A DNA stretch of 64,000 nucleotides from Apostichopus japonicus. Its lineage: Eukaryota > Echinodermata > Holothuroidea > Aspidochirotida > Stichopodidae. Positions within the stretch are counted from its first letter, which is position 1, and each line of letters opens with the position of its first letter. The stretch covers positions 3,030,764-3,094,763 of the forward strand of contig NC_092583.1 of assembly GCF_037975245.1 (NCBI RefSeq). Reading direction: 5' to 3'. A program made the position numbers and the translations under genes. Under the pieces are notes generated by a model. The model was not told where the DNA came from and ran no database searches. It saw only the letters and a list, made by a program, of their open reading frames with translations. Shown one piece after another: positions 58,913-64,000 of this stretch.

Positions 58913-60473
58913 TTTTTTCAAATAAAATTATCCGTTCAAGTGTTTTGAAACTGACAATAATCTAACCTACTGTAATGCAATTCTGGTCGAGGATATCATC
59001 GAATTAGATCAGTACATGCAGACAAATATATGAAAGAACAATTATCCAAAGTACATTATAGTTCATCTAGTTTATGCAGGCAAGTTCATGAAATTTGTAT
59101 GCCTTGCAAGCATAGTTCGATCTTAGTGGCTTTTACAGAGCTATGAAATGCCTCTCATGAATACAAAATTTTAGCAAACCTATCTGTAAATAAACTTGTA
59201 GCTAGAAGATTAAAGCTATACTAAGGTACTACATACTGTAGCAGCAAAAGCAGGTAAAAGTTCATTTCCAAATATATATTTGTTCTTTTAAAAGGTACAG
59301 TTTCCTCTCAATTGACATCTCAAAGTCACCCACACCGTACAAATTCCATCTACAATTTTGAACCCCCCACCCCCCCTCCTAACTGACATGTAATTTGCTG
59401 CTCTGCGCCTTTCGACTCTCTCTCTCTCTCTGTAACAGTCAGTCTATACTCAAGGTGTAAAACACACCTGAGAAGATACAGTACTTGATTATAAATGCAC
59501 GGAAAGAAGGAGTTTGAAGATTTGAAATGATATTACTGTTTAATTCTCGAACCGGCTCAGATGTTACCACTCGAAACCTCGAAAAAATGTGGTTCATACA
59601 AGACAAAAGTTTGGTTTACTTCAGTCTGGTCGGGAGACTCATTCCTGCAGATGTCTCCCTCTGACGTCAGTCAGGGAATTGAGCTGCCTCTCTCTGGATA
59701 TACCTGTCAATATATCTTGCTTTCATTCCTTAAAAAAGATGGTAATTTAATCATGAAATCCTTCTTAAAATATACTTACAGTACTACAAAGCCAGTTCTT
59801 CATCTATAGGTTTTTGTTTCTGTTCAGTCTATCAAAGTAACTACTGTAGGTGAGAGCCATGCAAAGGTGGGTTAATATTTTCTATTTTATGTCAAAAGGT
59901 GACTTTGAGATGATATGAACATTGTATTTCTGAGTGAAAACTTTTTTCAACCAGGTTATGTTTTAGATGATGAATCAGGTCATTTTGTAGAAAATATTCA
60001 TTTGTTTTTCTTGAGGGTGGGGTTGGGGGCAATGGGGGTGGGGGAGCATGCTTCATTGGCAAATACTTGACGTCATAATCTGTACATGATCTATATACTA
60101 CCAGCCATGGCCATGTACACAAACATTTGTGGAGTTAATGGTTAATGACCTTTTGGAGGAGGGAGAGGCAGGAGGAAGGGATGGGAGGAAAGAAACTTGG
60201 AATTGGAATATATACACCACCAGGCCAAGTACATTTTCCCTTTCTCTCCTCTTATCTTCCACTTTCCCTGTTTTCTTTCCCTCTTACCCTCCCCACCCCC
60301 TGACTTCTCCCCTTCCCCCACCTCACGACTTCTCCCACGAACCTCACTTGATTTGTGTGAGGATCCATCATGGCTCACCTCTGCTCACTATTAAGATTCT
60401 AAGTGTATATAGATCGGGCAGTTTTGTACTGTAATAATTGTAACGTGTGTGCGGTTAGTATTGTAATTTAGTA
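58913..60473. other. Unassigned sequence
   Basis: A pyrimidine tract at 60235-60345 and G-rich tracts at 60013-60045. Overlapping frames on both strands of these tracts are compositional. CTCTCTCTCTC near 59418. Confidence 0.4.
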
Positions 60474-60482
60474 ATATTGGAT

Positions 60483-61079
60483 GGATACAGGCCGCGAGAC
60501 CGAAGGTCCGCGAGACCGAAGGTCCACGAGACCGAAATTAAAAAAGGTCCGCGACACCGAAGGTCTTCGAGACCGAGGTCCGCGAGACCGAAACTATAAC
60601 TAGACCCACGAGAACGAAAGGAGCTCTAGGCCCCGCGAGACCAAAATTATTACTAGGCCTATAATAGTGGTATAGAAAAATATTACTACCGTTTAAATTA
60701 CGTTGATAAAGCGCGTAATTAACAAGAATTTACAGCCATTTATTTTCATAGTCGTACCAGTGACTTGCGCAAGGGGGTTGGGGCGGCTTGAATTGACACT
60801 AGGGCTCCACCAGTGGTGTAACCAGAGGGGGCGGGGAAGACCCCGCTCTCAAAAGTCTTGCCCCCACCCTCCCTGATGCCCCCAAACAAATTTTAGAATA
60901 CAATATAAGTTAATAATACAATATTGCCCCCCCCTCCCTCCTTGTCAATATCTTTGACCCCCTCTGAAGCCCCTCTAATGAAAGAGTCTAGTTATACGCC
61001 TATCGATGGACCATCCATAGACCAATTTCGGTCTCGCAGACCTTCGGTTTTGCGGACCTTCGGTCTTGTGGAATTCCCC
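60483..61079. mobile_element. Mutator-like MITE with subterminal repeats and 9-bp target duplication
   Basis: ATATTGGAT occurs at 60474-60482 and 61080-61088, directly bordering the element. The left end has five or six tandem copies of a 16-17 bp word, CCGCGAGACCGAAGGT, between 60491 and 60600; the right end has the same word inverted (TTCGGTCTCGCAGACC, GGACCTTCGGTCTTG) at 61026-61070. Tips begin GGATACAGG and, reverse-complemented, GGGGAATTCC. The 9-bp duplication and G-initial tips suit MULEs. Inside, CAGTGGTGTAACCAGAGGGG at 60811 and GTCTAGTTATACGCC near 60986 may be a second, older hAT-like insert. Confidence 0.82.
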
Positions 61080-61420
61080 ATATTGGATACAGTAGTCGTT
61101 AGCACTAGGATGTCACATTGTCACCATAGGCGTAGGAGCCTCATTTGATTTGGGGGGGCTGTAACGACTTGCCCGAAAAATATAACCAAAATTTTTCGCG
61201 CGCAGAGTGGGCATTCCACATGTTAATGTGCATATCATATAGGCATTCATCGGTTATTACATCACATGCCAATAACATAAAATCATTTTCCGTCTTATCA
61301 CCCTTCCATATTGGTTATAATTATTGGGGAAGTCGTTACAACAATAATGATAATTATAATAATAATATAAGTTTAACCATTGAAAAACACATTGCAAATT
61401 CTTCTTCTTTCAGTAGGTGC

Positions 61421-61814
61421 CAGTGGCGGAGCTAGGGGTAGTGGTCAGGGGGGGGGGAGAGAATGGTCTGTAGGGGCGCTTTCGACACTATCTAAGCGGA
61501 GCGCCACCACAGGTTGGCGCGGAGCGTACAGAAATTTTTTGAGTAAAGATACTCCCTAGATCGCCGGAAATGACCCTTTCCGGGCCTTGCTAATTTGCAG
61601 ATAAACGAAGACTAAATAGGTGTCATTGCCATTTGTCAGAAAAGTGCACCAACAAAATGTGACAAATATCAATAGGTATTTGAGAGCGCAATAAAAAAGT
61701 CAATAATCGCGAATAAGTAAAAAGTGGTAAAAAGCTGATAAGGGCGCCAGCAGTCCATTTGAGTCCGTCAGGGGGGCATCCGCCCTCTCTGACTGTATGG
61801 ACGCTCCGCCACTG
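61421..61814. mobile_element. hAT-like MITE (nested, inner)
   Basis: Tips CAGTGGCGGAGC (61421) and its exact inverse GCTCCGCCACTG (ending 61814). Exact 8-bp target duplication GTAGGTGC at 61413-61420 and 61815-61822. 394 bp, non-coding. It interrupts one unit of the outer element's tandem array, so it arrived later. Confidence 0.95.
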
Positions 61815-62200
61815 GTAGGTGCCCGAAAAATTCTCAGCATATTGCCCAAATTCCCCCCCCCCCCAAAAAAAATTGAAAAACACACTGCAAATTATTATTC
61901 TTTCAGTAGGTGCCCGAAAAAATTCTCAGCATATTGCCCGAATTTTCACCAAAAAAATTGAAAAACACTTTGCAAATTATTATTCTTTCAGTTGGTGCTC
62001 GAAAAATTCTCAGCATATTGCTCGAATTTTCACCCAAAAATTGAAAACACATTGCAAATTATTATTCTTTCAGTAGATGCCCGAAAAATTCTCAGCATAT
62101 TGCCGAATTTTCACCCCCCAAAAAATGAAAAACACACTGCAAATTATTCTTTTTCCAGTAGGTGCCCGAAAAATTCTTAGCATACTGCCCGAATTTTCAC
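61815..62200 (+). repeat. 80-91 bp tandem array inside the outer hAT element
   Basis: CCCGAAAAATTCTCAGCATA recurs with start points near 61822, 61913, 61998, 62080 and 62165. Each unit also has CCGAATTTTCACC, AATTGAAAAACACA and CTGCAAATTATTATTCTTTC then AGTAGGTGC. A further half unit lies at 61374-61420, left of the nested MITE. Partial similarity at 61170 (GCCCGAAAAATATAACC). Confidence 0.93.
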
Positions 62201-62267
62201 AACAAAGTTTGGTTGGGGGGGCTGCAGCCCCCCCAGCCCCCCCGCCTCCTACGCCTATGATTGTCAC

Positions 62268-62970
62268 TGTTGGTGTACATGCATGTATGTCATTGATGAC
62301 ATAATATGTACCAAAAATAAACCTATTTTTACTTTATATGAGTTTGTTTCACATTAAATAATCTCTGATTTCAATAACTGATGCAGTCATGCTTGAAAGG
62401 GTCAGACCCCAAGCAGCCATTCCAAAAATACAGTAGCTACTCTCTATTTGTTGTCTTAGCAAGTTCCTCATTCAAAGTTCACCCTTTGTTTTGACTGCAC
62501 TAAAGGCATTCCATTGTGAAAACTTATATAGGGACGTTAACACACGGTTTATGTATTTAAGACCGTGAGGTGAATTAAGTAGAGAATCATTCGTTGACTT
62601 AAGTTCTGTGTTGAATATCTACTAAGAGTTTTATCGTGTCCTGAAACAAAAGCAAACCAGCATCCATTTTGTTCCAAGAGGGATTCAAGAGATTTTCGGA
62701 TTCCCATACATACAGACTATGGATTCTAGGCTAGCCGGAGTTCTGTGTGTTAATTAAAGCCAACAATGGAATATCAGGTAATGAGAAAAATAGTGTAGAA
62801 GCTTGCACGTGTGTTTAGTATCTATGATATTACACAGAGAGTAGATCCGTTTAGCTTAACTCGCTGAAGAACTCTAGTGGATTCTTATGTTTGGCTTGTA
62901 CTTACATGTATGAGAACAGCAACATGGGGTACAAGTAGAATTACACCAGTTGGTAGTTAATACAGGTACA
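62268..62970. other. Unassigned sequence
   Basis: Contains ATGGAATATCAG|GTAATG at 62766-62778, a four-codon start with a donor-like end, too short to call. Otherwise unremarkable. Confidence 0.35.
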
Positions 62971-63180
62971 AGGCTCCAAACTATAGGACCATTACTTAGC
63001 GTAATCTATTGGAGTAATAGAGTACCATTACTTAGTGTAAGTAGGGTTAATAGTACAAGGTTCTAAGCTATAGGACCATTACTTAGTGTAATCTATGGGA
63101 GTAATAGTACAAGGTTCCTAAGCTTGAGCACCATTACTTAGTGAAGGGTACTCTAAGTAACACTGTTATATGCTATGTTA
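62967..63180. repeat. Irregular tandem repeat
   Basis: ACCATTACTTAG occurs at 62988, 63034, 63075 and 63130. Units share TACAAGG(C/T)TC, CTATAGG, GTGTAATCTATGGGAGTAAT. CATTACT and AGTAATAG within a unit are inverted. Spacing is uneven (46, 41, 55). Confidence 0.8.
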
Positions 63181-64000
63181 TAGCCTTGATATCAAACATA
63201 CTTTAAGTAACACTGTAGGGTTAAAGTATAGGTTCTAAGCATGTGTGTTCGAGTACCTAATCTTACACTAGTATTTATGCTATAATTCCAAGTAAACAGG
63301 TTAAACCCACAAGGTCAATTACAATTAAGTACAGGCTCAATTCAAAGTCTTGAAAGTGGCACAGGAGACCATAGAATATTTAGATTTCCATGGCAATGAT
63401 CACTTTTAGGTGTGATGGGAGAAGGGGGGTGGGGTGGAGGGTGGGAAAGCAGGCAGAGGTAAGAGTGAGGGAAAAGCTTAATTATTTTTATAGCATCTTC
63501 CATTACATCTTGTTTTGCAGAGAGATAGCATATAGAAACCTTCTATGTACATGTTAATTGATAAAAGTCCATTGGCATTTCCTAGCTCTGCAGATAAATA
63601 TCCCTTCTTTTATCTCTCTCTCTCTCGCTCTCTCGGCCTTATCTGAAAAAGTCTTGTAAATGATTGTGCGTATCACTCACAGTCGGCAAATTGCGGTCTT
63701 CTTGCACATCACTGTATGCAGAAACCAAACAGACCGTGAACACTTACTTGTCCTAGTAACGGTATAAAGAGCTTCTTCTCTCAAAAGTACAGTACTTTAC
63801 ATTGTACAGACTACAGTATAGCCTACCATGATCAAAGAGAGAAGTTATGCAGTGATTCGATAATAACTACAGAGCCGTGCCTAGCCAGCTGGAAGCCAGA
63901 CTTGTTGTTTTGGTAGGAAATAAAATGCGCAACATCAACTGAACCAGATGGACGAATTTAATCTACCTAAATGAATCTAGCCAAGGTCATTGATTTACTT
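63181..64000. other. Unassigned sequence
   Basis: A CTCTCTCTCTCTCGCTCTCTC tract near 63617-63636 (described as (CT)n) and a G-rich tract at 63423-63450. No gene seen to the window end. Confidence 0.4.

Larger units (their letters stand above)
61125..62259. mobile_element. hAT-like non-autonomous element (outer)
   Basis: Left tip CATAGGCGTAGGAGCC (61125-61140) and right tip reverse-complemented CATAGGCGTAGGAGGC (62244-62259) match at 15 of 16. Both are bordered by the identical 8-mer ATTGTCAC (61117-61124 and 62260-62267). The interior has no transposase frame; it consists of a unique left part, a nested hAT MITE and a short tandem array. The 8-bp duplication and CA..GGCG tip indicate hAT. 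Confidence 0.93.

Noticed and set aside
60129-60434. Proline- and serine-rich frames around 60.2-60.4 kb
   Set aside because: They follow a pyrimidine-rich tract and have mirror frames on the other strand.
61623-62304. Frames with repeated RKNSQHIARIF and KFSAYC words
   Set aside because: They read through the tandem array inside the hAT element.
62766-62777. A four-codon first exon ATGGAATATCAG|GTAATG
   Set aside because: Too short to distinguish from chance without transcript data.

Overview
The window reads as intergenic or intronic DNA from an animal nuclear genome, most likely a marine invertebrate. I lean towards an echinoderm, perhaps a holothurian, because of the overall repeat style, but this is inference and not proven. 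The evidence is AT-rich sequence with no compact open reading frames, a U2-snRNA-like sequence, a metazoan-type LINE tail, a THAP-bearing TTAA transposon, hAT and Mutator-like MITEs with intact target-site duplications, and many tandem arrays. No complete protein-coding gene is supported. No rRNA gene, intact tRNA gene or CRISPR array was seen.

Layout. 1-6 kb: a U2-like RNA sequence (minus strand, ending at 1466) and an 89-bp satellite (4345-5285). 6-16 kb: two possible host exons (6484-6601 plus strand, 13096-13363 minus strand), a perfect 49-bp-arm hairpin (11612-11724), and a 479-bp transposon with a 6-bp target duplication (12423-12901). 16-29 kb: several copies of a foldback repeat, here called family M, whose long terminal inverted repeats contain a consensus splice-donor word; also a LINE 3' end, a tRNA-headed SINE, and copies of a second dispersed repeat (family R). 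29-36 kb: a tandem repeat rich in TGACC/TTTGACC words, split by a LINE tail; a hAT MITE; a TTAA-flanked MITE; and stacked family R copies. 39-41 kb: a 42-copy 21-bp minisatellite that is open on both strands. 44-47 kb: a 1.6-kb TTAA-flanked element with a THAP exon, and a second copy of the TTAA MITE end. 49-53 kb: small tandem repeats and a 22/25-bp minisatellite. 57-58 kb: a possible first coding exon. 60.4-62.3 kb: a Mutator-like MITE followed by a hAT-like element that has a second hAT MITE nested in it, with exact 8-bp duplications around both.

The best-supported observations are the transposon boundaries, where terminal inverted repeats and target duplications can be read directly. The most unusual ones are family M (splice-donor word inside the inverted repeats), the U2 5' domain joined to an unrelated body, and the nested hAT pair. 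The genes do not form a pathway; the window records layered transposon insertion.
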